A stretch of DNA of 64,000 bases from Colius striatus (taxonomy: Eukaryota > Chordata > Aves > Coliiformes > Coliidae). This document shows, piece by piece, positions 1-12,778 of this stretch. The stretch covers positions 5,135,501-5,199,500 of the forward strand of contig NC_084767.1 of NCBI RefSeq assembly GCF_028858725.1, given 5' to 3'. The notes beneath the pieces were generated by a model. It did no database searches and was not told where the DNA came from. It saw only the letters and a list, made by a program, of their open reading frames with translations. Position numbers and translations under genes: made by a program. Numbering within the stretch: position 1 is the first letter of the stretch; the number at the start of each line of letters is the position of its first letter.

Positions 1-3000
1 TGAGCTTGCTCTGAGGAAAGACCGTAGAGGGATTCCCACCGCTGAGCAGGAGCTGGAGCAAACCCAGTGCCTGAAAGGATTCCCAGACAAATGCAAGTGC
101 TGCAGGAGATGTTAAATCTGTGAAGAGTGTTTCTCTTCAGACAGCACTAGTCCAGTGCTCAAATACATTTCTGCTGGGTAGGGCAGTGCATCTTTTCTAT
201 AACCCATTTTGAAAAGGAAGCTATTCAGAAGCTGTTTGCAAGATTAAAAAAATTGTGTGTAGTTGCTGCAATTAAAGTTCAGTTTGCAGTCAAATTTTTC
301 TTAATTCATAAATTCAAATGGAATCCTACTTACCTCTCTTCTGACAAGCATTTCTTCCAAATCTTACTTTGGGAAAGATGTGTTTGAGAATTGTTGTTCA
401 GTGAGGGAGTTGAGGACAATGTGTTCTTGCCTTAAATGCAAACATACTAGTTTTACCAGATTCATTTGAAAACCCACAAATGAACAATGCTTTCTTTTAT
501 CCTTAATGGATGGAGAGGACAAGCAGCATGCAGTGCAGGTAAGCAATTAAATGGAAATTTAATTACACAGCACAGCTTAACACTACAGTTGCTTTCATTT
601 AACATAATGCCAGCCTCAAATGTAGAAGCATACTTTAAAATCAATGTACGTGGTCATTTATTTGTCTTGTGAGCTCAGTCTTCTGCACACACATTAATGT
701 CCGTGTTCTAGAAGAGATATTTTTTTCCTGAGGCAATGCAAAGCTGTACTTGGAAGCAGCTGGTCAAAGATGTTATTGGCAGGGCAATGAAATATTGTTT
801 ATTATTACAGTGAGTGAAGCTTTTCCATCTTGTGTACTCCTATAGCAGAAACCAACTGAAAGGATCAGCGTGCTTCAAGTGGCAAGGTGTATGGTCCACA
901 CATGCCCAGAAGTAAGAGAAAAAGAAATCAGAACTGAGAAGGGAAGAAAAAAAAATGAATACTATCAAAAATGTCCTCTAAGGAGGGGGACCTGCCAAGC
1001 ATCTTGACCTCCCCTGCTAGTGAAAGCAATTCTGTAGCATATGCTGGTTTAGCAAAGAAGCACTAATTAAAGCAAATGTAAGGAAATCTCTAACTGCTGC
1101 CGACTTCCAAACGGTGGACTATTTCATCTCATGGTTCCAGTGACTCTTCTGTACTATTAATTGTGGTGACTATGTATGTGATTGGATAACTAAATAAGTG
1201 GCTATAGATACAGATAAGCGAGGCTGGCCCATTTCCAACCCTCACCAGGCTTTAACTGTTGAGAGCATTGTGCATGGCTGCAGTAGAGAGCTGTTCAGGA
1301 GCATGCCACAGATTTGGAGTATCACATTTTACACAAGTGATCTTTGTAGGAAAGAAATGTGCATGAAACCAGCTTGGTCAGCCTCTAAGCCACATTTTAA
1401 CATTCGTGCAGAGTGCTCAGAGCCATGTGGAATACCACAATCAGCAGCAGGCAAAGGTGCTTTGGTGGCCACATCTCCTTGCGTACAGATGTTCTTTTTT
1501 GGTCAAGCACATGCTGAGCTTTCCAGATGTAGCCTTTACTGCATGTGTCAACTCCACAGAGGGATTTCATGGACAGTGCCAGGCAGATGGTTTCACTCTT
1601 TGTTGCTGTAGGCTGTACCTAGCTGTGATTCAGATCTAACACAGGAACACCAGACCTGTCTGTTTCTTCTTCCAATGGCAAAAATATTCTACTGCAAACC
1701 ACAGTTTCCAACACAGAGATTTTTAATAAGGGCTAAAGTTCTGGGTGCTTCTATGTAAATTAGGATTCATGGCTATAACTCTGTTGTGTCAGGTGTGATG
1801 ATCAGCATATATCTAATGGCAGGGATTAAACCCAATAAACTCTACAGAATCCATCTTGGGTTTAAAGTTTTCCTTTATGGTTTAAATGGACTCACCAAGC
1901 TGTAAGGGATCTGCAGCCCTTGCTCTGCTGTACACATCAATTGTCAGCCTCACAGAAAGTGCATGGCTACATTCTGGGAGCTCAGAAGTAGCTCAAGGTG
2001 ACTTTACAAGTATTCCTTACTGCTCAAAACCAGCAAGACACAAAGGACAGATGCTCTCAACCACTTAAATGAGGCAAAAGAAATGAGTCTGTCTTTCAGC
2101 ACTTTTATTACCTGGGCTGCTCTCTGGCTGCTGGGTGGTTACTGCTTTCACCCCAGGTGCAAGAGCCGTGACCAGACAACGCAGTTCAGTGCTACTGCTG
2201 CTGGCAGCGAGTTACTGCACTGCTGCAAATCACTCCAGAGAGCGAGAGCTTTACTCAAACACAGATTTTAAGTCACTTGCAGCCCCACAGTCTCACAGCA
2301 CATCCTCTGTCAACTACAGCTAGGAGATGTCAGCACCCCTGTAGTCCTTATGAAATATCAGTTTAGTATTTCCTCAGCAAAACCTGCATTGCAAACAAGT
2401 ATTCCCCTTCCTCCAACCACAGGCTGCTGTGGGAGACCTGGAGCTCTGTTCTGCCCCTTCCCAGCAGAGGGAGGGGGCCACTGGCAGCAGAGTGCTGAGC
2501 AAGTCCTGCACTCTGTGACAGCTGCCCTCACCAGCGTGTTCCTGGGTGTGTGGCTACCCCCATGCCTGCAAGCAAGTCTCATTTTTAACACCATTTCTGA
2601 CAGTCTTGGAGAAGCCATGATGGTATATTCTTTCTGTGAGGAGGATGAGGTACTGGCTTCTTTTTTCTTTCAGCACCAGCCACCAGCTCCATGAGTGTCT
2701 GAGCCCTTGGCAGAAATGACTGTAACCTGTTTAGAGAAGGGTCCTCCCAGAAACCTTCTATGGAGACAACCATCCAATTCTCACAAATGGAGTCACATTC
2801 ACAAGAGGCTTTCAGGAAGGCTGGAAACATTGGATAAGGGAGTCTATCTGTAGCAGGCTGGGTAAAGGCTGTTTGTGCCTTAAGGAAGAGCTCTGCAGCC
2901 CTCACTAGGCAGTTGTAACTGAAGCTGCCTTTGAAGCATCAATCACAGATAACAGAATATCACACCAAGACTGACGTATTTAGCATAACTAAGACCCAGG

Positions 3001-4052
3001 ACCAATGAGGCTTACTGACCAAGACTAAGGCAATGATTGTCTGGATAGAACTTGCCCAGCATTTAACATGGAGGAAAAAGTACATGTAGCTCATCACTGA
3101 TAGGCTTATCAGGCTCAAACTTGGGGCTGATGGAAGCACTTGCCAAAACGGGAAAAAAGATGGTGACTCTGTTGTCGACAAAGTTAATGTGATCCAGGAG
3201 ATGAGGACTTTATAATTGCTGCTGTATGGCAAAAGCAAAGGATTTCATTAAGTAGATTGAAAAAATGTGGCATTTTTAATATTGCTGCAGTCTCACAAAG
3301 ATTTTGGATGAGAATTACTAATCCAGGAAGGTAGATTTTCTGAGTTAGATACTAAGCTAATGGTGCAGTTTATTTCCCCCATACATTTGCCTGCTACAGT
3401 ATTAGCAAAGACAGACTCTTCAGAATCAGAGACTTGCTGTACTTTTAATACTCCATGCATTAGCCTCGAGGAAGGAGAGAGGTGAAAGACTAGAGGGAAG
3501 CAATGAAAACACACTGGAGCTATTTATTTAACTAAACTAGCAATTATTTAACTAAACCTTCTAAGCCACAACACTCTGAAAATGTTAACACCTAATTAGT
3601 TTTTTACTCTAGGACACAATATTGGACTATGGCAAACACCGAGAGTGTAGCAATTCTGCACAGATATTTGTGCAGAACGTTCTTTCTTGAGAGCAATGTA
3701 ATTGTGAGATACCTACTCCTGAAGTACAGACAGAGCTTATTTCTTTTCTATGGCTGAACTATTTGATTACCTAAGGACTCTGATTTGTTTGATCTTTCAT
3801 TATTTATTACACCCTCTTCCCTCCACTCCAATTTTATTTGGTGTTTGTCTCATCTTTGGTGGAAAACCTTAGAGGGAAGGAGAGTGAAGTAGCTGATTTT
3901 ATGGCTCTTTTGCTTTTGCTTTTGCCAAGCACTGCGTGATGTGGCTGGATTGAAAATAAAATGTGTAAATAAAATACATTTCAAAAGCTCAGACAGCTCT
4001 CTTCTGTTACTTAGCATGACGGGTTTTCTACCTCAGTCAGACACATCACTTC
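1..4052. other. Upstream intergenic sequence, no gene recognised
   Basis: Only short open frames without recognisable domains are present on either strand, and I see no CpG island. In mammals PDE6A lies upstream of SLC26A2 on the opposite strand. Its large first coding exon should leave a long minus-strand open frame, and none is visible here. Nothing else can be supported. Confidence 0.6.
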
Positions 4053-4190
4053 TACTGTGTTCAGTTTTGGACTCCCCAGTTCAAGAGAGACAAGGAACTT
4101 CTGGAGAGAGTCCAGCACAGGGCCACCAAGATGATCAGGGAACTGGGGCATCTCTCTGATGAGGAAAGGCTGCGGGAACTGGGGCTCTTG
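4053..4190 (+). mobile_element. CR1 LINE fragment (3' part of ORF2)
   Basis: The + strand reads like the late ORF2 segment of avian CR1 elements: a stretch beginning with 'gtgttcagttttggactcc', then 'gtccagcacagggccaccaa', then 'gatgaggaaaggctgcggga'. These are family landmarks just downstream of the reverse transcriptase domain. The copy is 5'-truncated, as CR1 usually is, and stops before the 3'UTR. Identification is by remembered family consensus, not by a database search. Confidence 0.85.
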
Positions 4191-4209
4191 TGTGACAGCA
4201 ACAGATTTA

Positions 4210-4325
4210 TTTAGATTGGAAAAGATCTTTCAGATCATGGAGTCCAACTGTTAACTGAACACTGCCAAGTCCATCAATAAACCATGACATGCTCCAGAAC
4301 CTTGATATGTTTCTCCTAGTGAAGG
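4210..4325 (-). mobile_element. CR1 LINE 3' tail, reverse orientation
   Basis: Read on the + strand this is the reverse complement of a CR1 3' end: 'gattggaaaagatctttcag' followed by 'atcatggagtccaactgtta' and 'cactgccaagtcc'. It abuts the forward CR1 fragment at 4053-4190, so the two form a converging pair. The outer terminal repeats of the tail are lost or diverged. Confidence 0.75.
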
Positions 4326-6039
4326 GCAGAGAGATAAAGCAGATCTGGAATCCTGGAGAGGACTGAGAAGATTGCACAGGAGATTGCACAGGGCTTTTAT
4401 TAATGGAGCAGAGAGAGATGATAGCACCATCTCTTGCAGCCCCTAGGGCTCTTTGAAGGTGGGACCAAGGTGCAGCAGAGTGTTTTTCAATATTATTTTG
4501 TAGTCTGAGAAACTGATCTCTGGAGATTTTATGTTGTAAAGATGAGCGGGCAATCAGAACTGGAGGCAGCGGGTTTGTCAGGCAGGCTGAGTGGGATGGG
4601 CAGATGGCACACGCCAGTGTTTGTGTGTCAGCAAGTCTCAGCTTACTGTTCTTTGGCAGGATATTCCAGAGTGTGCCAGGAGCCCAAAGGCACATTTCTC
4701 CAAGACCAAAGGTTCCTTTAACCATAAAACTTAACATGTCTTGAGAAGAGGAAAGCAGTTGGAACTTAAATGACTGACATATTAAATTCTTAATTGATTA
4801 TTTCCCCCCCGACTTTTTAGAAAATCGGTGTACAGTGAAAAGAAAAACAACCCCAACCTAACAACAGCAGTGATTCAGAACAAAACTAATGCTTGGGGGT
4901 TTGGTTAAGCATCATGTTCTTTATATGCACCCCGAGAAGGCATTATTTCCCTTTTTCTTCCACGGAGATGTGATGTATTTGATAATCCAAGTTGTCCCCC
5001 AGCCAATGCCTCTAGAATAAGAAATGCTGTAATGCCTATTGCTTGGTTGTGTGGTTTCTTACTAGGTTTCTGCAGAGTCCCGAACACAAAAGTCTTAATG
5101 CTTTTGTCATAGATGCCACTCCTCACAAGGATTCACTCTGGTAGTCCTGAAGTCACCAGGACTCAACATTCCTGTGGAAGTCCCTAAGAGGACTGGGAAG
5201 TCAGAGCCACTGATGTTTTTGATGGCAGTCAGGGGAGAGGGAGGGACCTCTTTTATTTCCTTTGCAACTTACCTGTTCTAGTTACCGTGGCATTTAGTTA
5301 AACCCTCGTGGAGGGTGCAAATATTGATACTGGAAGTATCCTGAATTTCTACAGCAATTGCCTAACACCAAAAGACGTGAGCATGGATTCTGTAGGCTTA
5401 ACGTTGGTCTTGCTTTCTCCTACCATGTACTGATGGGCTTTTAGGCAGCCCAAGGTTTCACATGAAATGCAAATATTAAGCAATGTTCGATTTCAGAGAA
5501 TGTTTTTCTGTGCAAGTGGCGAAGGAAAGGCAGATGAGGCTGGGTATGGCCCCTGCGTCCTTGAACCTCCGGTCCAGAGATAAAAACACTGCACAAAAAT
5601 CAGGTATTTTTCAATACCAACACTGTCAAAGATCTTCTGTCCTTCCCAGCTGGACGTACCTCCCAGACAGAGCTGGATACCAGAGCAAACAACACAGGGG
5701 TTTTGAAAGACTGGGTTTTTTTAAATGACTATTAGTGGTACCCCAAAGCAAATGATGCCATTTTCTCTGTCAGAAATTGTTCCTGTTTCCCCGTGACAGC
5801 CATGGAAAGTTTAAGGTCACTTTACCTCAAGTTAACAACACACAGTTAACCTTGCAACTTTTTAGTGCAAGTGAGATTTGATGAACAGAAAAACGGATTC
5901 TTCTCCAGGTTCCTCTGGTTTGTTTTTCGTTTCAGAGTGGCTGTTTTTCTGGGGTGAGGAGCAGAACCAGTGAGTCACTCTCCACACCAGACTTTTTCAG
6001 GCCGCTCATAATTCCGGACACACTTGTAATTAATTTGAA
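4326..6039. other. Upstream flank of SLC26A2, no gene recognised
   Basis: A 176-residue minus-strand open frame spans 4207-4737, but it runs into the CR1 tail and shows no domain. A short direct repeat ('gattgcacagg' twice) sits near 4371-4392. The rest is unremarkable AT-leaning DNA up to the CpG island. Confidence 0.5.
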
Positions 6040-6500
6040 AGTAAAAGCTAAGCGTTAGGGCGGGGGTTTGGTAGCCTGACGGGGAGAGAGCTGCCGCCGG
6101 CTGCCCCTCAGTCTCCGGGGCGGCCCGGCCCGCCCTGGCCCTCTGCTCCCCTCCCCTTCCCGGGCGGGCTCCGCGCTGCGCCGAGGGGCGCGGCGGGGCC
6201 GGCCCTGCCCGCCGCTCCCGGCCCCTCATCGGAGGCGAGGCGCAGGGCCGGGCCGGCGCTACAGAGCCGCCGGGAGCCGCCGCGGCCGCTCAGTCGCCAG
6301 TGCCGCCCGCCCGAGGTGCGCCGGGAGCCCGCGGTGAGTGCGCGCCTCAGCGGCGCCTCGGGCCAGGGGAGCGGGCGGGTCTCGGGCCGGGACGCAGCGG
6401 CAAAGGGGGCTCGCTCTGGGCCCGCCTCGGCTCCCCACGGCGGGCTCCGGCTCGCAGCCCAGCGTTACGGGGCGGCTCGCAAGACGGTGCCTCAAAATAA
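6040..6500 (+). promoter_or_regulatory. CpG-island promoter of SLC26A2
   Basis: An abrupt change from AT-rich sequence to GC-rich, CpG-dense sequence occurs around 6050. There is a GC box (agggcggggg) at about 6057-6066 and many further GC runs to about 6480, and no convincing TATA box. This is the usual form of a broadly expressed vertebrate promoter. Its position, 5.6 kb upstream of the first coding exon and followed by a consensus splice donor, fits the non-coding first exon known for SLC26A2 in other vertebrates. The exact transcription start cannot be read from sequence; about 6200-6300 is likely. Confidence 0.8.
6200..6333 (+). other. SLC26A2 non-coding exon 1 (5' boundary approximate)
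   Basis: The exon is inferred from a strong donor, 'cccgcg|gtgagtgcg', with GT at 6334-6335, inside the CpG island. It pairs with the acceptor 'gtgtttctag|ggagtcc' at 12124/12125 just before the start codon. The 5' edge is a guess. Another donor-like site (tgtgagtg) near 6638 could serve an alternative first exon. Confidence 0.55.
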
Positions 6501-9500
6501 GAGGAGAAAACAACCGAAAATGAAAGTGAGGGGATGAGGAGGAGAGGGTTCGCTGCCGGAGGCGGGGGTGGGCACGGAGGAAGTGGTGCTGATAGGGAGG
6601 GTGGAACCCGGCGTTGTACATTTCACTCTCCTGGAAGTGTGAGTGTTGTCTTCCGAAGTGATACATACAAGCTCTCAGCAAAACTCAGGAGTATAAAAAG
6701 CGAGCGGATTTCTTCTTGCTCCGTGTTCTTCTGGCAGTTTTTACATTTCATTTAATTAACCCCCCGGTGTTTTTGAAGCAGCCCCATGGGCGGTGCAAAC
6801 CCTGTGCCTGGCTCTCGGTCCGGAGCCTGGCGGGGGCGGGCAGCGTGCCCTGGGCTGGCAGCCGCTGCCCGAGGAAATGCCTGTAGGGCAGCACTTTCTC
6901 CGCCCGTCCTCGCTGCCCAGACACAGCCCTGCAGTGTTTTACCTCCACTAGCTAGTAAGTCCGAAAGGAGGATTCTAACTTCGAAATGGCTTGGTGAAAG
7001 TCCTGCTTAGCAAACTGTAACAAATCCGGTTTGGATGGAACCTGCTGGAATGCTGTGCGAGGCTGCCGCCGCGTATCTTCAACAGGGATCCAGCTTTGGG
7101 CAGGGCAGTGTAATCGTCGCCATCAATGTTACAGAGGTGAGCTGACTTTCATGGAAGGGCTGGCAGCCAGCTGGGGTGCTGACTTCCATGGGACCTTCCC
7201 CAGAGAGGTTGGGGGCTGTGTGAGGTTGGTGGGCAGCTTCGCTACTGCTGCAGCTCTGTAGAACTGCCACGTGAAGTAGGAAGACATCAATTATTTCACG
7301 TAAGCAAGACTTTATTGTCCAGCTTTGATGAACTTGAGTGAATGGCTGGTGATTGTTATGCTGACAGTAAAGTAGCTCCCACATGTATTGCCTAAACGTG
7401 GTTAGCGGGGTATGTCATTTTATGGTGCTTCGTAAGGTTTCACTATTCATATGGTTTTTAGTCTCTTGCTGACGTTAATGGTTGTAGCTTGAACGTTTTG
7501 GTGGAGGATGTTAAGGATTTTCTCAAAAGCCTGAATTTTCTTCCTAGGTATACGTAGGGCTGTTCCAATTCCTATCTTGGTGTTATCGTGGCAGTATTGA
7601 ATTTCCTTGTTTCTCCTCAACAATTAAGAGATTGTTTGGAAAAGGTCGTTGTCCAACAAGAATAAGAACAAAGGTCTAGTTATCAAAATGCAGTGATATG
7701 CTTTCCTTTTATACTCCTAGGGTGAGATTTTCCAAGGACCCAGAGGTAGTAACCTACGTCAGGTTTAGTTTGGGGGAGACTTGGATTTCTGATTCACCTG
7801 CTTCTCCTTTACATCTCTTAGAGACATGAACAGTTTTTTAATGTTACACGTTTCTGCATTAGTTTGAAGTGTATGCAACTTCTCATATCTAGCAGGTGGG
7901 TACGTGGGGGTGGATGGCGGTCATGTACAGTGACGACTCACACACTTAAGCTTAGAATACAACTTGAGCTTGTAATACGTTATTTCAGCTGGCGAGTGAG
8001 CTTCACAGTCCATTTTTCTCTTACCGTCGAGGTGATTGTGGTCTGCGACAGAAACAAAGCCTGAATCAGCCAGGCCCTGTACTGCAGGTGGTGATTCCCC
8101 AAAGGCAGGTGCTAGGCAGATGCTAGCTCACCTCTACTGTGCCACAATAAAAAAGGCCCAGATGGCATCCAGAAATAGTCTGTAAAAGTCATCGCATCCC
8201 AAGAATGCAATATGTCCCTGTGTATTTGTTTTACAGCAGTCACTTGAAAGCGGAGAGGTACTGGAAGGTTCCTCACTTCTGTGTTGTAGTCTTTTTCTTT
8301 GTATGTTAAATAAAGTTTTGTGGCAACCAGGCACCTCCTGAAGATCTTCCTCAGGCCAAAAGGAGCCATTTGGACATGCAAATTAAGTTGTATTTCAATA
8401 GCATCGTTCAAAAGAAAAAATAGAGTAGGTCATTTTCCCAGTTAAACTTACAGAATGTCTTTCTGTACCCTGAACCAAAGGGCATTTTTATTACATATTG
8501 GGTTTGTTTAAGAACAAAATCCAGTTTTACTAGGCAAACTTGGGATAAACTGTTACAAAAAAGTAATACAGAGCAACAATTTCAGGCAGAAAGATGAAAT
8601 GGGTGTTAGAAATTGCATCATTTCCTAGCGCCTTGACATCCTAAGAGGCAGTGACTGTGTGATGAAAGGCCCTTTTCATGCCACGTAGGGAAAACTGCCA
8701 CGCAGGTCAACACAAAGATCCAGTGTAGGCTCAGATTTTAGTAGCCAAGAAGATTTTTACTTAGAATCTTTCTCTACTGTGTAGACATGACTGAAGAAAC
8801 CCCAGGTATCATTTACTAAATAGATGTTTTATGGTCTTGTACAGACCTCAGTTGTAGTATTTGTGTTCTGTGTTGGAGTTCCCTGGCATGTTAAGGAAAA
8901 TTCCCAGGTTTGAGTGAGCTGCCTACAAGCCCTGGATCAGAGAGAGGGGAATCATAACTAAAATCTCAGAAAACAAACTCCTTCAAGTAACTTGCTACTC
9001 ATGAAAGTAATCTAGGGTGATTTCCACCTCCCTTCAGCTTTTAGTGTTGATTTGCTGAGCTTGGGCTGAAAAGCTTCTTGATTTATAACTCTGTGCTTGT
9101 GAAATGCATAAAACCACTTAAGCAAATCCATTCTTACTGTGTAGCATTTCTTATATTGTTTTTTGTATGTGCTGTAAATAATCCCTGAGCTGACTTGGCA
9201 GTACTGTACAGGTGGGTGAGATTAAGTATCTAGAAAGTAGGGATGTGATCCCTGTGTGATCCTGAGTATGTCACTTCTTGCAGTCCACTTTTCCTCATTG
9301 TAAAGATCCTCATTCTTAAAATAATTCTAAAATGCTGCTGGAAGGTATTAGCTAGGGGAAGTTGGTCATTATGAGGTTCTTGTAGGTATGTGGTACAGTA
9401 ATTCTGAGTAGCCAGGAGGCTGTAAGATAGAAGTTTGGAATAATCAAGAAGGAAGGTAGACAAAACTGACACACTTTCTTCTCTTACCTTCTGTTGAAGG

Positions 9501-12124
9501 TGATTGATTTGTCTTACAAGAATGGATGTAGAGACAAATAAATAGATTTTGAAAATGTAGCTGTTAAAATGTATATAAAAGTTCTCAGCAGACTTGTCTC
9601 TGAGTAGAGGACTCTCAGTTCTCCAAATTACAAGGGCCAGGACCAAAAGAAGGCCATAGATACCAGAAACAGGACTTGAGTTGAAACTATGGAATTTTCC
9701 ACTCAAATCTCACCTAACTCAGCAGTGCATTAAAGCTTCATTTTTGGGGTGTTTTTTTGGAGTGTGGCATTCCCTAAGCAGCTCCTTTGTCTGTGGTCAC
9801 AACAGCTGCCATGAAGAGACGTGTTCTCCCCAGGTATCCTTAGAGCTATTCTCATCTTCCTATTTGCAGGCCACGCTGCAGACCCCATGCATGGTTCAGA
9901 TGAATGAGACATAGAGGTGGAGGTATGGGAGGATAGAACAGGGCAGAGGCTGGAGAAAAGCATTCACGTGTGGCTAGAAACATCTAGAGAACGAGGTGTA
10001 GGCATTAATAACCCTGCACAGAGCATGAGAGTTGGCAACGCTGTTTAGTCTGCCCTGGCAGTTGTGTGGACCATGATATCTAACAGGAATCATACAGCCC
10101 CAATCATTGGCAGACAGTCCATCCCTCCTGATGCCGTTGTGCCATCCAAAGTTTTGGAGCTGGGGAGGTGCTTCTGAAACACAGCTCCCTTTCAGCAGCA
10201 GCACAGCAACAAGCTAACAGAGTGTTAGCTGTGTTCGGTTGTTTGTCTGGCTCTGTAGTGAATGAAAAGACTTTTTGGGAGCCTCAGCGTGGAGCAGAAG
10301 ATAAAGTGCAAACTTCTGCCTCTATCTTCTGTTGGCCACCTGTCAGCAATTGTCCTGTGTGTTGACTTTAGATAGCCCTGTGCACTCTCTAGTCTGGTAG
10401 CTCTGGGGAGAGGCATGCTGTAGTGTAAGGTGGAAGAGTTGGATTATTCAGATTGCTTTCCAGTTTTTACCTGGAGAGAGAAGCCAGTCCGAACCATTAA
10501 GCATTGTATCTGCTTCTACTCTTGCATGGGTTCCTTTGGCATGGTTAGGATTGTTTGCTTAGGCTGTTTTAAGTCAGTAGGGACCTGGGTTGGTGTTGTC
10601 TTTCTATCTGGAAGAGCTGAGGTAGTTCATGCCTGTCTGAGCTAGCAGACTGCCAGAGGCATGGCTGTGTTTAAACCATTATATAGGGCTGATGCAGGGC
10701 ACGCTGGATACCTCCCTATGACAGCATCTCTCATGGGGTGGAAGAATGGAAATTGGCTGCTCCAGCCAGCTAGGCCAAGGTCTAAGAAATGGCATTTCCT
10801 CTCTGCATAGCTGTGGCATCAATGCCTTGTAGTGGGCTGACTGCAGGAGAAATGGGTAGTTTAAGCACCACACTTAACCTCACTTATTTCATTTCACACA
10901 TGTTTTTGAGAGGCTCACACTGAAGTACAGTAGTAGCAGCAAATGATTTATAGCAGCTTGTGAAATGGGCATTAAATGAACAGATTTTGAGACGGACTCT
11001 TCAGTGGCATCTTCAGCATTGCTAGCTCCCAATAGGAACCTGGTAGTTAATTCAGTCATAAACATTGCCTAGAACATGAGTTTGGTTGATATTTGCACTG
11101 CACAGAGAAGATGTAATTAGTACAAAAGGGCTATGTTGTTATTAGCATTCCAGGACTTCAAGGGAGTGTTCAAAAGAGAAACCTCAGAGGCTATTTGGGG
11201 TTCTGCTGCTGTCTCTGACCTTGACTCCACCATTGTACCAGGAAAATGAGTTTCAGGCTGAAATTTATGAACTTCAGTGTACTAGTAGTAGCAGGTATTG
11301 TGGCTGAAAGAGAGTTTTCTGTAGGATTCTGGATGCCTTCTTGAAACTAGGGGTACTGTATGGATGCTGGCAATCATCCGTACAGTAGGTGTAGGAAGTT
11401 TAACTCGGACTTTGCTCTTTCACATTCAGAGACTATGTTTCCAGTATTAACTGTGCTTTGATATAATCACCTTGGTTTACTGTTTGCAAGCAGTTTGTAT
11501 CAAAGCACATCCTAGCAGAAGTGTTCCCTTCTGTTACTGTGTTTTCCACCTGTCTGTGTTGTTTTGTTCAGGTGGAATTTACTTGAAATGCGTGAAGAGC
11601 ATTCCTTGCTGTCGCTGGCTGAAATAAAGCCACAGAGTGAAGACTACATCTTCTTAAATAACAAATATTTACAGTTTTTGGTGGGTGCAATTACTGCATT
11701 AAAATAAAATGTAAACCAAACCTAGACCAAACTGTGCAATGCTGGAAATATACTAATTGTAGTTAATTTTCAGCAACTAAATTGAAATGACTAATAGACT
11801 ACTGTGTCTATCTTTGCACGGTGGAACAGGTTGCAGATAGTGATTTTTATCAAGGAGGCCTCCCAGGGAGAGAATGCTGCTGCATTCTTTTGCATTTCAC
11901 AACAGTGTCAGCAGCAGGTTTATTCCACAGTATATCAGCTTCTGTCCTGGGGAAGGATTTAGTAGGGAGGCTGTTTCCAACTTGGCTTGGAAACTGCATT
12001 CTGTGTGCTGAACCAAGACTTTTAGCCCTTGCTTTCCATAAGTACTCTGTTCACTCTGTTAAAAAGTCTGGTGTAGCACATTCATTCATGGTTTAATGTA
12101 AACGATCCTTCTTTGTGTTTCTAG
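6334..12124 (+). other. SLC26A2 intron 1 (5'UTR intron)
   Basis: The intron is bounded by gtgagtg at 6334 and a pyrimidine-rich acceptor ending tttctag at 12124. A second, weaker GC-rich patch lies at about 6780-6910. The rest holds no coding signal, only short frames without domains. A probable MIR SINE remnant lies near 9250. Confidence 0.65.
9250..9312 (+). repeat. Probable MIR SINE remnant
   Basis: The sequence follows the order of MIR core landmarks: 'tgtgtgatcctgagtatgtc' then 'acttcttgcag' then 'tttcctcattgtaaagat'. This corresponds to the 'tgtgaccctgggcaagtcac ... cctcatctgtaaaat' block of the family. It is old and diverged, and the match is by eye only. Confidence 0.5.
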
Positions 12125-12136
12125 GGAGTCCTTGAG

Positions 12137-12778
12137 ATGGCAGCAATGGCAGAATTCAACAACATCCCCCCAGTGACTGAAATGCCAGAAGGAGACGATG
12201 CTAAACGCAGTTTCCATCACAGAATATTCTTGGAACCCCAAGAGAAGAAGAGGAGCATGAAGGCCCTGGTGATTAAGCAAGCAAAGAAAACTTGCAGCTG
12301 TACTCCAGCCAAAGTTAAAGATTATGTTTTCAATTTCTTTCCCTTCTTGCAGTGGCTTCCTAAATATAAACTAAGAGAGTACCTACTGGGAGACATAATG
12401 TCTGGTGTGATTGTGGGGGTCTTATTAGTCCCACAGTCAATTGCCTATTCTCTCTTGGCTGGACAGGAGCCTATTTATGGCCTGTATACATCTTTTTTCG
12501 CTGGCATAGTTTATTTCCTCTTTGGAACCTCCCGCCACATCTCAGTTGGCATCTTTGGTGTGCTTTCCCTGATGGTAGGAGAAGTGGTGGATCGTGAATT
12601 ACAGCAAGCTGGCTATGACTTAGAGCCAGCTGTGCTTGGGGTGCTTGCAGATACAGCAGCCTATGAAAACACCACAATTGTGCCTGTGAATCAGACGTTG
12701 CAGAAGCTGCTCTGTGATAAAAGCTGCTATGCAATTGCAGTAGGAACCACCATGACCTTCATAGTTGGAGTTTATCAG
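12137..12778 (+). CDS. SLC26A2: SLC26A2 sulfate transporter, coding exon 1 (residues 1-214)
   Basis: SLC26A2 (DTDST) is a plasma-membrane sulfate/chloride (also oxalate) exchanger that supplies sulfate for proteoglycan sulfation. In humans its loss causes diastrophic dysplasia and related chondrodysplasias. This exon encodes the cytosolic N-terminus and the first membrane segments. A Cys-rich juxtamembrane stretch ([10 protein letters not shown], residues 50-59) is followed by FLPWLP-type entry residues (about 68-76). The family motif follows ([20 protein letters not shown] about 86-105, then [10 protein letters not shown] and GTSRH about 112-134). Extracellular N-glycosylation sequons are at N178 (NTT) and N185 (NQT). 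The ATG at 12137 lies 12 nt after the acceptor in good context (G at -3 and +4); an in-frame ATG at 12146 is an alternative. The exon ends TATCAG|GTAAGAG after the codons for Tyr-Gln, phase 0, as in human. Sequence similarity is clearly to SLC26A2 rather than SLC26A1. Confidence 0.95.
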